Of a stretch of 22,400 nucleotides of DNA, positions 14,525 through 22,400 are shown one piece after another (the stretch's first letter is position 1; every line of letters starts with the position of its first letter). A model generated the notes under the pieces. That model worked only from the letters and a program-made list of their open reading frames with translations. It was not told the DNA's origin and ran no database searches. A program made the translations under genes and the position numbers. Source of the DNA: Bacillota bacterium (GTDB taxonomy: Bacteria; Bacillota; Bacilli; Alicyclobacillales; Alicyclobacillaceae); assembly GCA_021820805.1 (NCBI GenBank), contig JAKADF010000002.1, forward strand, positions 1 to 22,400, given 5' to 3'.

Positions 14525-14578
14525 TAAGTTGCGCCATGCAAATGCGTTTAAAATCAGCACAAATGTAAGCGCAACTTA
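14525..14578. repeat. 10-bp inverted repeat between narI and the cupin gene
   Basis: TAAGTTGCGC (14525-14534) and GCGCAACTTA (14569-14578) are perfect inverted arms with a 34-nt interval. It starts 12 bp after the narI stop. No T tract follows on the minus strand, so it is a weak terminator candidate, or an operator or processing site ahead of cupin-moaA. Confidence 0.55.
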
Positions 14579-14590
14579 ATGCAAAATAAT

Positions 14591-15301
14591 TTATTGTCCT
14601 ACTTTGTTATCATAAACTTTACGTGTATAACGCGTACGCGAACGAAATTGAATTGGAGCACGCGTTGGATACCGCCATGGTGCACTATAAATGTGAACCA
14701 ACCTTGTAAATGGTATCGACGCAAACAGAAGCCACGCGGCAACAACGTGAATCTGCAGGACTAACGGCACATGCAGCATCAAAGATGCATTTGGATGCAA
14801 AACAAATATATCTCTGAACCATGGTGCAACCGTTGCACGGTATTCATATGGTCCATGTATACTACTGTAGATCACTGTCATAAATTCGCCAAGTGCAATG
14901 ACAATTGTTAACAAAATTAATGCTACATAGTCTGATGGAGAAGAATGCTTTCGAACACGTTTGTTTACAATACGACGAATCAAAAGTAAGACAACCCCGA
15001 CTAATGTAACAAATCCAGCTACACCACCGGCGTATACGGCGACCATATGATAAACCTCATCTGGAACGCCAACTGCATGATAAAAACGCAGTGGAACAAG
15101 AAGCCCCATAATGTGACCGCCTATAACAGCAAACATGCCATAATGGAACAATATGCTTCCGTAGCGCAAAAAACTCTTCTCAAGAATTTCACTAGATTTC
15201 GAAGTCCATCCGATTTGGCCGTATGTGTAGCGATAGATAGAACCAACTATCATAACCATGAGGCACAAATACGGAAGAATCACCCACAAAAATTGCGCCA
15301 T
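14591..15301 (-). CDS. narI: Respiratory nitrate reductase gamma subunit (cytochrome b) NarI
   Basis: A 236-residue membrane cytochrome b that oxidises quinol and passes electrons through two haems to NarH. Five hydrophobic segments are visible. The four haem-ligand histidines fit the family spacing: His53 and His63 (LFHYGMFAVIGGH, 10 apart) and His185 and His203 (IHVVAAWLLF...TRLVHIYSAP, 18 apart). The C-terminal RLVHIYSAPWRYPTR is characteristic. The ATG (15299-15301) follows GAGGAGGAAG. It lies 61 nt after narJ and is the last structural gene of the operon. Confidence 0.96.
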   Translation of the reverse strand: MAQFLWVILPYLCLMVMIVGSIYRYTYGQIGWTSKSSEILEKSFLRYGSILFHYGMFAVIGGHIMGLLVPLRFYHAVGVPDEVYHMVAVYAGGVAGFVTLVGVVLLLIRRIVNKRVRKHSSPSDYVALILLTIVIALGEFMTVIYSSIHGPYEYRATVAPWFRDIFVLHPNASLMLHVPLVLQIHVVAAWLLFASIPFTRLVHIYSAPWRYPTRAPIQFRSRTRYTRKVYDNKVGQ

Positions 15302-15362
15302 ACGCTCTTCCTCCTCATAAGATTACTAAGATTGAATGCCGGGCCTGTATAAGCACCTCCGG

Positions 15363-15962
15363 TCAGTCATAAAAAATTGGGAATGGAAGTTCATCGAGAT
15401 CAGCCTCTTCCCGCAAAGGAAACGGATTTTCCTCATCTTTAACTGTTGCTGGCAAGACACTAACAGCAACTTCAAGAACAAGCCGATATGGACTGTCTGT
15501 TGGTAATGATTCACAAACATGCTGACACACAACGGACATTCGTTCACGAAGCGGCGCAGTATCTACATCCTCTGGTACTATCGCTAAGAGTTCAAATAGG
15601 GCGGGAAGGTAATCAGGAAGATGATATGCCTCCTCAATAAATCCCAGATCGATAAAATACTTGCGCAGTTCGAGGAGCGCTGGTCCGCGATTGCGACTGT
15701 CCCCTAGTTCATGGGAAGTCAAATAGAGCGCCCGTGCTTCGCTAAAATCAAATGTTTGCGTGTACAGGAGTTCTAACTCGTTGCTGCCGTAAGCAAAAAG
15801 CAAATCTGCAGCTTTTGCAAGCTTCTCGGCCTCTTGCCCGGCAACTAGCTCTATGGCCCAATCCTTTGCCTCTGGGAGCCCCTCATAGTACTGGGGCTCT
15901 CCAGGATACGAAAGCAGATAGGATATGAGCTTATACACAGCGGATTTCGTGGAACTGTCCAC
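15363..15962 (-). CDS. narJ: Nitrate reductase assembly chaperone NarJ
   Basis: A 199-residue cytoplasmic chaperone of the TorD/NarJ family, which binds NarG and assists cofactor insertion and membrane attachment. It is all-helical, with the family blocks LLSYPGEPQYY near the start, LYTQTFDFSEARALYLTSHELGDSRNRGPALLEL in the middle, and DLGFIEEAYHLPDYLPALFELLA. GTG (15960-15962) is the start, 8 nt after AAGGAGGG, and only 2 nt separate it from the narH stop. The order narH-narJ-narI matches NarGHJI operons of Bacillus and enterics. Confidence 0.94.
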   Translation of the reverse strand: MDSSTKSAVYKLISYLLSYPGEPQYYEGLPEAKDWAIELVAGQEAEKLAKAADLLFAYGSNELELLYTQTFDFSEARALYLTSHELGDSRNRGPALLELRKYFIDLGFIEEAYHLPDYLPALFELLAIVPEDVDTAPLRERMSVVCQHVCESLPTDSPYRLVLEVAVSVLPATVKDEENPFPLREEADLDELPFPIFYD

Positions 15963-15964
15963 GT

Positions 15965-17467
15965 TTAACCCTCCTTGCCTGTACGAACTCTCATTAACTG
16001 CGGCAAACGTCCTTCAGATGGTGCAAGTTCCTCAATGCTGCAGGCACCTTGCAAGTATTCGAGGTCCTCTGTTTCTTCTTCCCTGCGGCTTGTCGGAATA
16101 ACGAAACGTTCGTGGTATTTCGCAACACCAAACATACGGGCCATCTCTTCAACCTGCTTCATCGTTAAGCCAGATTCTTTCAGCAACTGACTGGTTTCCA
16201 AATCGCCAACATTTTTCTCACGCATAACAGCACGCATCGTCGTTAAGCGAATGAGTACATTGCGGATGACATTTACGTCCCCTGCGGTGAGAAGTGATGC
16301 AAGATATTCCATTGGAATTCTCATTTGGTCTACTGTTGGCAGGTATGCATCAACAGCCATTTCATCCTCATTTTGAACCTGGTTCATGATTGGGCTAAGA
16401 GGTGGTACATACCAGACCATTGGCAAGGTACGGTACTCAGGATGAAGCGGCAAGGCAACCTTCCACTCAATCGCCATCTTATATACAGGTGAACGGCGGC
16501 AAGCATCCAGCCAAGCGTCGTTAATCCCAGCCTTGTGAGCTTCTTCAATAACTTCTGGGTCATTCGGATCAAGGAATACGTTTAATTGTGCTGGATACAA
16601 GTCTTTCACATCTTCAACGGATGCAGCTTCACGAATTCGATCTGCATCATACAGAATTGGACCAAGGTAACGAATACGTCCCACGCACGTCTCAGAACAA
16701 ATCGTCGGAAGTCCAGCTTCTACGCGCGGGTAACAGAAGTTACACTTTTCGGCCTTGTGTGTGTTCCAATTGAAGTAGACCTTCTTATAAGGGCAGGCAC
16801 TTACACAAAAGCGCCAGCCACGGCAAGCATCTTGGTCAACAAGAACGATACCGTCCTCATCCCGCTTGTAGATTGCGCCTGTCGGACATGCTGCAACACA
16901 CGCCGGGTTCAAGCAGTGCTCGCAAATTCGTGGCAAGTACATCATGAACGTTTGCTCATATTCAAAAGCAACGTGATTTTCCATATGTTTGAAGTTCGGA
17001 TCCGTTGGTGCAATCGCCCGGCCGCCAGCAAGGTCATCGTCCCAGTTTGGTCCCCATACCGGGTTATCCATGAGTTCTCCTGTGATTAAAGAACGCGGGC
17101 GGGCAACCGGTTGATGTTCAACACGCGGACTCGTTGTAAGATTCTCGTAATCGTAAGTCCATGGTTCGTAATAATCATCAATTGTCGGCAAATTTGGATT
17201 GTGGAAAATGGTTGCGAGTTTAGAAACTGCACCGCCTGCTTTTAGGCGCAGTTTCCCGTTTCGCATTGTCCAACCACCCTTAAAGTGGTCTTGATCTTCC
17301 CAACCCCGCGGGTAACCCGGGCCTGGCCGGGTTTCCACGTTGTTAAACCACATGTACTCAGTTCCTGGACGGTTCGTCCATGTATTTTTACATGTAACGC
17401 TGCATGTGTGACAGCCGATACATTTATCCAAATTCATAACCATTGCGACTTGCGCTTTAATGTTCAA
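15965..17467 (-). CDS. narH: Respiratory nitrate reductase beta subunit (iron-sulfur) NarH
   Basis: A 500-residue iron-sulfur subunit carrying four clusters between NarI haems and NarG. Cysteine sets visible: CIGCHTCSVTC (16-26), CEHCLNPACVAACP, CRGWRFCVSACP and the later CNFC...CSETC. The Trp in CRGW replaces a cysteine, as in the known [3Fe-4S] cluster of NarH. TTG (17465-17467) is the start: it gives the conserved opening MNIKAQVAMVMNLDKC and follows GAAGGAGGTC. The start lies inside the narG 3' end (11-nt overlap), so translation is coupled. The protein lacks a Tat signal, as expected for a cytoplasm-facing enzyme. Confidence 0.97.
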   Translation of the reverse strand: MNIKAQVAMVMNLDKCIGCHTCSVTCKNTWTNRPGTEYMWFNNVETRPGPGYPRGWEDQDHFKGGWTMRNGKLRLKAGGAVSKLATIFHNPNLPTIDDYYEPWTYDYENLTTSPRVEHQPVARPRSLITGELMDNPVWGPNWDDDLAGGRAIAPTDPNFKHMENHVAFEYEQTFMMYLPRICEHCLNPACVAACPTGAIYKRDEDGIVLVDQDACRGWRFCVSACPYKKVYFNWNTHKAEKCNFCYPRVEAGLPTICSETCVGRIRYLGPILYDADRIREAASVEDVKDLYPAQLNVFLDPNDPEVIEEAHKAGINDAWLDACRRSPVYKMAIEWKVALPLHPEYRTLPMVWYVPPLSPIMNQVQNEDEMAVDAYLPTVDQMRIPMEYLASLLTAGDVNVIRNVLIRLTTMRAVMREKNVGDLETSQLLKESGLTMKQVEEMARMFGVAKYHERFVIPTSRREEETEDLEYLQGACSIEELAPSEGRLPQLMRVRTGKEG

Positions 17468-20400
17468 GCCAATTGACCTCCTTCAGGGGTCGAATCAAAG
17501 TCATTGCATCACGTTGATGCCCTGTCGGCCCATAGTAATTAAATGCATAACTGAGATGAGCATAACCACCGATAAAGTGTGTCGGTTTTGGAATAACACG
17601 CGTGACACTGTTGTGAGTACCTCCGCGATCTTTCGTTATTTCGCTTCCAGGCACACCGATAACACGGTCTTGTGCGTGGTACATCATCGCAATACCTCTT
17701 GGCAAGCGGTAAGTAACAACAGCGCGGCAAACAATTGCGCCGTTCCGGTTGTAAACCTCAACCCAATCGTTATCCTTAATACCAATCGATTCGGCGTCTT
17801 CCTCACTCATCCAAATTGTTTGGCCGCCGCGGAATAAGGTCAGCATTCTTGGGTTGTCAGTATATGTCGAGTGAATGCCCCATTTTTGGTGAGGCGTCAG
17901 GTACCTTACCATAACCATCTTTTGTCCGTTAGAAGGTACATCCGCATCTTCTTCCTTAAATGGAGGAAGTCCAAGCGGCGGTCGATAAATCGGCAACTCC
18001 TCACCAAAATCGAGCATGATTTCATGGTCAAGATAAAAATGTTGACGACCAGTAAGTGTATGCCACGGAATATCGTACTCAACGTTAATCGTAAACGGAG
18101 AATATCTCCGTTCTGATGATTCAAGTCCGCTCCAGATAGGTGTTGCGAGTGACAACCGTGGTTGAGCGGTGATGTCATGCAAGGTCATTGCTTCATCTTC
18201 ACGCTCTTTCTCGATATGCTCGAGTGAGAGACCCGTCGGTTTCTCAAGGGCCTTCCATTCTTCAACAGCGCGGTGTCCATTCGAAGCGCCGGACAGAGTC
18301 AAAATAGCCTCAACCATATGCTTATCTTCATACAAGGTAGGACGGCCTTCGCCGATACCAGGCGTTTTGTTCAGCCCAACGCGTTTACCAAATTCTTTGT
18401 ATGCCCGTTCCCCTGAAATGACAATTCCCTTCGCACCATATCCCTTTTCAGCCAGCGGTCCAAGGGTGACATATTGCTGGTCAACATTCGGGTAATCACG
18501 CTTTACGATGACAAAGTTCGGCATCGTCTTTCCAGGAATGGCTTCAACTTCACCTGTGCGCCAGTCACGAACTTTCCCGTTTGGCTGCGCAAGCTCACCA
18601 GGTGTATCGTGGCTGAGCGCCACCATGACCAAATCTTCTTTAGCCGGTAAGTGCTCTTTTGCAAGCTTTGCAAACGTCTCTGCAAGCGTACGGAATGTAG
18701 CCCAGTCACTTCTTGTTTCCCAAGGTGACGAAATCGCCGGATTAAACGGATGCAAATATGGGTGCATATCTGTGCTGCTTAAGTCGTATTTCTCGTACCA
18801 AGTAGCTGCAGGCAAGATGATATCCGAATAAACGGCCGTGCCTGTCATGCGGAAGTCAATATCGATAAGCAAGTCAAGTTTCCCCTGCGGAACTTTTTCA
18901 GACATCTTAACTGTTGATGGTTTCCATGATTCTTTTTCGTTTGCAAGCACATGTCCATCTGCGCCAAGCAAATGTTGCAAGAAGTACTCATGACCTTTAC
19001 TGCTCGAACCTAGCAAGTTGGAGCGCCACACGTACAAGACGCGCGGGAAGTTCTGCGGATTGTCAGGGTCTTCTACAGCAAATTTAATGTCGTTACTCTT
19101 GATGTGAGAAACAACATAGTCCACAACTTCTTTGTCCGTCTTCGCACCTGCCTTGTGAGCTTCCTCAACAAGCTTTATTGAGTTCTGCTCGAATTGCGGG
19201 AATGAAGGCACCCACCCAAGCCTTGCACCAAGCGCAGCCATATCAGCTGGGTGCAGGTTGTGGAACCGTCCTCCATTTGGCGAGCCAAGGGTTGCAGTAT
19301 CAAGTTCTTCATATCTAAATTGATCTGTTACAAAATACCAGAATGTTGTACCTTGCATTTGGCGCGGCGGACGGTTCCAGTCAAGGGCAAATGCAACCTG
19401 AGACCAGCCTTCAAGCGGGCGAACCTTCTCTTGGCCGACATAATGAGCCCAGCCACCGCCGTTTACACCTTGACAGCCGCAAAGCAGAACCATGTTGATG
19501 ATACAACGGTAAATCAGGTCACTGTGGTACCAGTGGTTTGTTCCTGCGCCAAGCGCTATCATGGATTTACCCTTTGTACGCGCAGCATTATCCGCAAATT
19601 CACGCGCAACTCGAATCGCCAAGTCGCGTCGAACACCAGTTATACCTTCTTGCCAAGCCGGTGTATATGGTTTCGGATCGTCATAATCTTTCGGATAATC
19701 ACCTGCCAAGCCTCGGTTAACACCGGTTTGAGCCATCATCAAATCAAGAACGGTCGTGACGAATAATGTTTCACCATTTACATCCGTAATTTTTTTGACC
19801 GGTACTCCACGGGTGACAATTTCTCCAATGTTGTTCCCGAAGTATGGGAAATTGACCATTACAACATCGTCCGCCATATCTATGACACTAAGTCGTGGAT
19901 TCAATGAATCACCATTTACGTCTTCCAGACGAAGGTTCCATTTTCCGGATTCATCGTAATGGAAACCAATGCTGCCTTTTGGTGCGACAAGACGGTCTGA
20001 ATTTTCATCCCAAAGGATTGTTTTCCACTCGCCAAGCTTTTCATCACTGCTTAAATCAGATGCACGCAAGAACCTGTCAGACGCATAACCGTCTTTTGTC
20101 TTGCGTAATGTTACAAGGAACGGTAAGTCCGTGTACTTCTTTGCATAATCCATAAAATATGGTGTTTGTTTTTCTACGTAAAATTCTTTAAGAATAACAT
20201 GCGTCATTGCAATCGCAAGCGCTGCATCCGTACCCGCTTTTGCAGGCAGCCATTGATCTGCGAACTTGATGTATTCTGCATAGTCCGGGCTTACACCAAT
20301 AACCTTTGTGCCCTTATACCTTGACTCGACCATAAAGTGCGCGTCAGGCGTACGAGTCATTGGCAGGTTTGTTCCCCAAATAATGAAGTAGCTCGAATTG

Positions 20401-21143
20401 TACCAGTCTGCACTTTCAGGAACGTCTGTTTGGTCACCCCAAATTTGAGGTGATGCAGGCGGTAAGTCAGCATACCAATCATAGAAACTCAAAATTGTAC
20501 CACCAATGAGAGATAAGAATCGTGCACCAGATGCATAACTGACCTGTGACATTGCCGGAATCGGACTAAACCCAGTAACTCTGTCTGGTCCATAGTTCTG
20601 AATCGTCGTGATGGTAGCGGCGGAAATCATTTCGCTGACTTCTTCCCAGCTCGCCCGCATCAGGCCGCCCTTACCACGGACAGTAGTGTAAGCTTTCTTT
20701 CTTTCTGGGTCTGCCATGATGGCCTTCCATGCAGCTACTGGATCTTTGCCTGCTGAACGTTCTTCACGCCAGAACCGAAGTAATTCGGCACGAACATACG
20801 GGTAACGCACACGAAGCGGGCTGTACGTGTACCAAGAGAAGCTGGCTCCGCGCGGGCAACCGCGTGGTTCGTATTCCGGAAAGTTATCACCAAGTGACGG
20901 ATAGTCTGTCTGCTGTGTCTCCCACGTAATAATTCCGTTCTTGACATATATTTTCCAACTGCAAGAGCCGGTACAATTTACGCCGTGTGTGGAGCGAACA
21001 ATTTTATCGTGCTGCCATCTTGAACGATAAATTTCTTCCCAATCCCTTGGGCGAGGACTTTCTTCGACCCAACCTTTATCGATACGCTCACCGCGTTTGA
21101 AATAACTTAAACGCTTCACATAAGATACGTCTTTTCTACCCAT
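17457..21143 (-). CDS. narG: Respiratory nitrate reductase alpha subunit (molybdenum catalytic) NarG
   Basis: A 1228-residue catalytic subunit reducing nitrate to nitrite at a bis-MGD molybdenum centre on the cytoplasmic side. The FS0 cluster motif is His53, Cys57, Cys61 and Cys96 (HGVNCTGSC ... RGCPRG), with the histidine ligand that distinguishes NarG. The molybdenum ligand Asp222 is in SFYDWYADLPPASP, followed by the family block QTDVPESADWYNSSYFI. The long C-terminal domain contains HQKWGIHSTYTDN and IPKPTHFIGGYAHLSYAFNYYGP. No Tat signal; full length. The ATG is preceded by AAGGAG and GAGG. It lies 15 nt after the DUF4351-like gene, so it is not the first gene of its operon. A closely related NarZ/NarG paralog name is equally possible. 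Confidence 0.98.
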   Translation of the reverse strand: MGRKDVSYVKRLSYFKRGERIDKGWVEESPRPRDWEEIYRSRWQHDKIVRSTHGVNCTGSCSWKIYVKNGIITWETQQTDYPSLGDNFPEYEPRGCPRGASFSWYTYSPLRVRYPYVRAELLRFWREERSAGKDPVAAWKAIMADPERKKAYTTVRGKGGLMRASWEEVSEMISAATITTIQNYGPDRVTGFSPIPAMSQVSYASGARFLSLIGGTILSFYDWYADLPPASPQIWGDQTDVPESADWYNSSYFIIWGTNLPMTRTPDAHFMVESRYKGTKVIGVSPDYAEYIKFADQWLPAKAGTDAALAIAMTHVILKEFYVEKQTPYFMDYAKKYTDLPFLVTLRKTKDGYASDRFLRASDLSSDEKLGEWKTILWDENSDRLVAPKGSIGFHYDESGKWNLRLEDVNGDSLNPRLSVIDMADDVVMVNFPYFGNNIGEIVTRGVPVKKITDVNGETLFVTTVLDLMMAQTGVNRGLAGDYPKDYDDPKPYTPAWQEGITGVRRDLAIRVAREFADNAARTKGKSMIALGAGTNHWYHSDLIYRCIINMVLLCGCQGVNGGGWAHYVGQEKVRPLEGWSQVAFALDWNRPPRQMQGTTFWYFVTDQFRYEELDTATLGSPNGGRFHNLHPADMAALGARLGWVPSFPQFEQNSIKLVEEAHKAGAKTDKEVVDYVVSHIKSNDIKFAVEDPDNPQNFPRVLYVWRSNLLGSSSKGHEYFLQHLLGADGHVLANEKESWKPSTVKMSEKVPQGKLDLLIDIDFRMTGTAVYSDIILPAATWYEKYDLSSTDMHPYLHPFNPAISSPWETRSDWATFRTLAETFAKLAKEHLPAKEDLVMVALSHDTPGELAQPNGKVRDWRTGEVEAIPGKTMPNFVIVKRDYPNVDQQYVTLGPLAEKGYGAKGIVISGERAYKEFGKRVGLNKTPGIGEGRPTLYEDKHMVEAILTLSGASNGHRAVEEWKALEKPTGLSLEHIEKEREDEAMTLHDITAQPRLSLATPIWSGLESSERRYSPFTINVEYDIPWHTLTGRQHFYLDHEIMLDFGEELPIYRPPLGLPPFKEEDADVPSNGQKMVMVRYLTPHQKWGIHSTYTDNPRMLTLFRGGQTIWMSEEDAESIGIKDNDWVEVYNRNGAIVCRAVVTYRLPRGIAMMYHAQDRVIGVPGSEITKDRGGTHNSVTRVIPKPTHFIGGYAHLSYAFNYYGPTGHQRDAMTLIRPLKEVNWLEH

Positions 21144-21158
21144 AACCTCTTTCGCTCC

Positions 21159-21431
21159 TTACTGCATGGAAATTGGGTTATAATTGCTTCCTACAAGCCG
21201 AAATGCAGCCGGTCCTGCCTTCATCTCTTCTGTAAACAATTCCCACTCCGGAACGTTTGCAGCTACAAGAACAAGCCGTTCTAATGTATTGCGGTCCTTC
21301 ATATCCAGAATTGCATCTCGAAAAGCATCGGGAATTTTGCCGAATCGCAATTCCAGAATTGCGAGGAGATCTTGTTGGTCTGTTTTAATGGCTTCCTCTT
21401 CTTTATGATTAGGCATCCTTATTACTGCCAT
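21159..21431 (-). CDS. Small DUF4351-like protein ahead of narG
   Basis: A 90-residue protein. ATG at 21429-21431 follows AGGGAG at about 8 nt; an ATG eight codons upstream has no ribosome site. The C-terminal two-thirds reads as helices with LLAILELRFGKIPDAFRDAILDM followed by NTLERLVLVAANVPEWELFTEEM. This resembles the RFG-x-(I/V)P...L..L..A pattern of DUF4351, a helical module often found at the C-terminus of Rpn/PD-(D/E)XK transposase-like proteins. Here it stands alone. Its place within 15 nt of narG indicates co-transcription. A role in nitrate reductase assembly or control is possible but unsupported by motif. Confidence 0.65.
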   Translation of the reverse strand: MAVIRMPNHKEEEAIKTDQQDLLAILELRFGKIPDAFRDAILDMKDRNTLERLVLVAANVPEWELFTEEMKAGPAAFRLVGSNYNPISMQ

Positions 21432-21487
21432 TTTGGTCACTCCCTTAATTCTCATGAACTTTTATGACACATTCAGAGGCAAGTCCC

Positions 21488-21856
21488 TTACGTATGGGGC
21501 TGCATGAATTTTCTATAGTCAAGAATTAACCCTTCTTCGCAAGCAGCAATAAATTCTGACAGATAAGTTTGCATCGCTTCCGACTGGTTGGTTAGTTCAC
21601 TTCGTAAAAGAGTTTTCTCAAACGTATTCGCAAAGTCATCGCCGTAAAGAACCTTTAGAATGACTGTGTCGCTTTCGCTTATGTCTCCGACTTCTTCAAC
21701 GATTAGCTGAACATCATAACTATGTATCCGATGCTCCTCTAAACGCTCTGTAAAGATATCATATAAATCTGAGTTCACTGCTCGAAGCAATCTTCTCCTG
21801 CGATACTCTTTCTCACCTTCACACGCCGTTTCAACTGTTTCTTGCTGGATTGTCAT
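21488..21856 (-). CDS. Protein of unknown function in the nar operon
   Basis: A 122-residue acidic, mostly helical protein. The frame stays open upstream to 21982, but ATG 21854-21856 follows GGGAGGATAAG at a good distance and is the natural start; the upstream extension overlaps the hemerythrin gene and looks non-coding. Segments include EYRRRRLLRAVNSDLYDIFTERL, a beta-like IHSYDVQLIVEEVGDI and a C-terminal helix AMQTYLSEFIAACEEGLILDYRKFM. The only cysteines are two isolated ones (in TACEG and AACEEG), with no clear metal motif. I do not recognise the family. It lies 40 nt after the hemerythrin gene and 56 nt before the DUF4351-like gene, all on the same strand, so it is part of the nar transcription unit. 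Confidence 0.65.
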   Translation of the reverse strand: MTIQQETVETACEGEKEYRRRRLLRAVNSDLYDIFTERLEEHRIHSYDVQLIVEEVGDISESDTVILKVLYGDDFANTFEKTLLRSELTNQSEAMQTYLSEFIAACEEGLILDYRKFMQPHT

Positions 21857-21896
21857 ATGTCTTATCCTCCCTTCAGAAAAATGACCGCGGGACAAT

Positions 21897-22352
21897 CTAC
21901 AGCATCTGTTCCGATTTCGGCTTGATTGGCCCAAGATCTTGAGTGAGAATTCGTTTTTCCTCTTCTCGCCCATGAAGCACATTAATAAGGATGAGAGCTT
22001 CGAATCGTTCTAAAATCCCCGCCGTCCAACCAATTTGGCCAAGCATGTTTTTAATTTCGCCAGCGAGGATTTTCATTAATTCGTGGTCCCTTTTCAATCT
22101 GATAATGTCTTGTTCAAGTTCTGGATGCATTTCTAGCACTTCTAAATAGAAACCCTCTTCTTCTGATGCAGCATGACGAAGAGTTCTGGTCTCCCAGTGC
22201 TCTAGCAGAATGAAGGCGACCTCGACATTTTTTGCTTCATCGCCTTCCGCTATTGTTTGACGCAGAATCTGCGTTAGTTCTTCTGCTTCATTCCCTGCAG
22301 CTTCGTGTATCGAGTGATGAGCAGCTAGTTGTTTTAAAGCTGGACCTGACAT
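21897..22352 (-). CDS. Hemerythrin-domain protein, first visible gene of the nar operon
   Basis: A 151-residue four-helix protein with the hemerythrin ligand pattern: His16 (HHSIHE), His52 in LEHWETRTLRH, His60 with Glu64 (HAASEEEGFY), His90 (RDHELMKI) and His127 with Glu131 (HGREEEKRI). Such proteins bind a di-iron centre and react with O2 or NO, serving as sensors, scavengers or iron-repair factors. A role in nitrosative or oxygen stress during nitrate respiration is a reasonable inference from its place ahead of narG. ATG at 22350-22352 follows AAGGAG at about 9 nt; a GTG six codons upstream is less likely. The promoter is largely outside the window; an AT-rich ATATTA (22377-22382) may be its -10. 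Confidence 0.8.
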   Translation of the reverse strand: MSGPALKQLAAHHSIHEAAGNEAEELTQILRQTIAEGDEAKNVEVAFILLEHWETRTLRHAASEEEGFYLEVLEMHPELEQDIIRLKRDHELMKILAGEIKNMLGQIGWTAGILERFEALILINVLHGREEEKRILTQDLGPIKPKSEQML

Positions 22353-22400
22353 GCAACTTGCTCCTTCCACTTCCTAATATTAATCGGGATTTAAATTCTA

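Noticed and set aside
14462..14590. Molybdenum cofactor riboswitch ahead of cupin-moaA
   Set aside because: The leader is AT-rich and short, with only one simple inverted repeat; the GC-rich multi-stem structure expected of that riboswitch is not visible.
15302..15362. GGAGG-led 13-codon micro-ORF between narJ and narI
   Set aside because: The ribosome site abuts the GTG with no spacer and the peptide is not recognisable. The gap more likely holds only the leader of narI.
17460..20947. Numerous plus-strand and alternate-frame open frames opposite narG and narH
   Set aside because: They are antisense or out-of-frame shadows of strongly conserved genes, with no ribosome sites or recognisable domains.
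21857..21982. N-terminal extension of the 122-residue nar-operon protein to 21982
   Set aside because: It overlaps the hemerythrin gene, has atypical composition (Arg/Asn/Cys-rich) and no ribosome site, while ATG 21856 has a strong one.

Overview
The window is chromosomal DNA of a low-to-mid GC endospore-former-type Bacillota. Supporting signs are strong AGGAGG-like ribosome binding sites, frequent TTG/GTG starts, a Bacillus-type PhoP box layout, a Bacillus-type Fnr box, a PucR/AdeR-alanine dehydrogenase pair and a NarGHJI respiratory nitrate reductase. The protein features would fit an Alicyclobacillaceae-like or other Bacillales lineage, but I cannot name the species. No rRNA, tRNA, CRISPR array or insertion sequence is visible.

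Left part (1-1130): the 3' end of an unidentified gene, a convergent OsmC/Ohr-type peroxiredoxin, and a small Cys-rich protein behind a textbook Fnr-type operator (722-737). Phosphate block (1135-8160): an orphan OmpR-family response regulator (PhoP/PhoB type), diverging from pstB-phoU; then a 1.4 kb island with a predicted PD-(D/E)XK (DUF559/Vsr-like) endonuclease fused to a winged helix and a 52-bp tandem repeat; then pstS-pstC-pstA on the opposite strand, converging on the island. The usual pstSCAB-phoU order is therefore broken into two convergent halves. Each half carries its own 11-bp-phased PhoP-box array, and the two arrays share an 18/21 identical core.

Middle (8381-12606): an amino-acid permease divergent from a PucR-family activator (AdeR-like), followed by alanine dehydrogenase. 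Together these look like an alanine uptake and catabolism module with several inverted repeats that are candidate operators. Then comes a small unknown gene (12673-12933).

Right part (13045-22352, minus strand, read right to left): a nitrate respiration operon hemerythrin - unknown - DUF4351-like - narG - narH - narJ - narI, then a cupin gene overlapping moaA, which makes the molybdenum cofactor NarG needs. The operon promoter lies beyond the right end. moaA appears to need a non-canonical start codon, because its conserved N-terminus is encoded upstream of the only standard start codon in frame.

Biologically the window joins phosphate starvation response, oxygen-limited nitrate respiration with cofactor synthesis, and alanine use. 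I see no complete, clearly unprecedented system. The items most worth a second look are the split pst locus with its repeat/nuclease island, the moaA start, the Fnr-box-driven small Cys protein, and the accessory genes ahead of narG.
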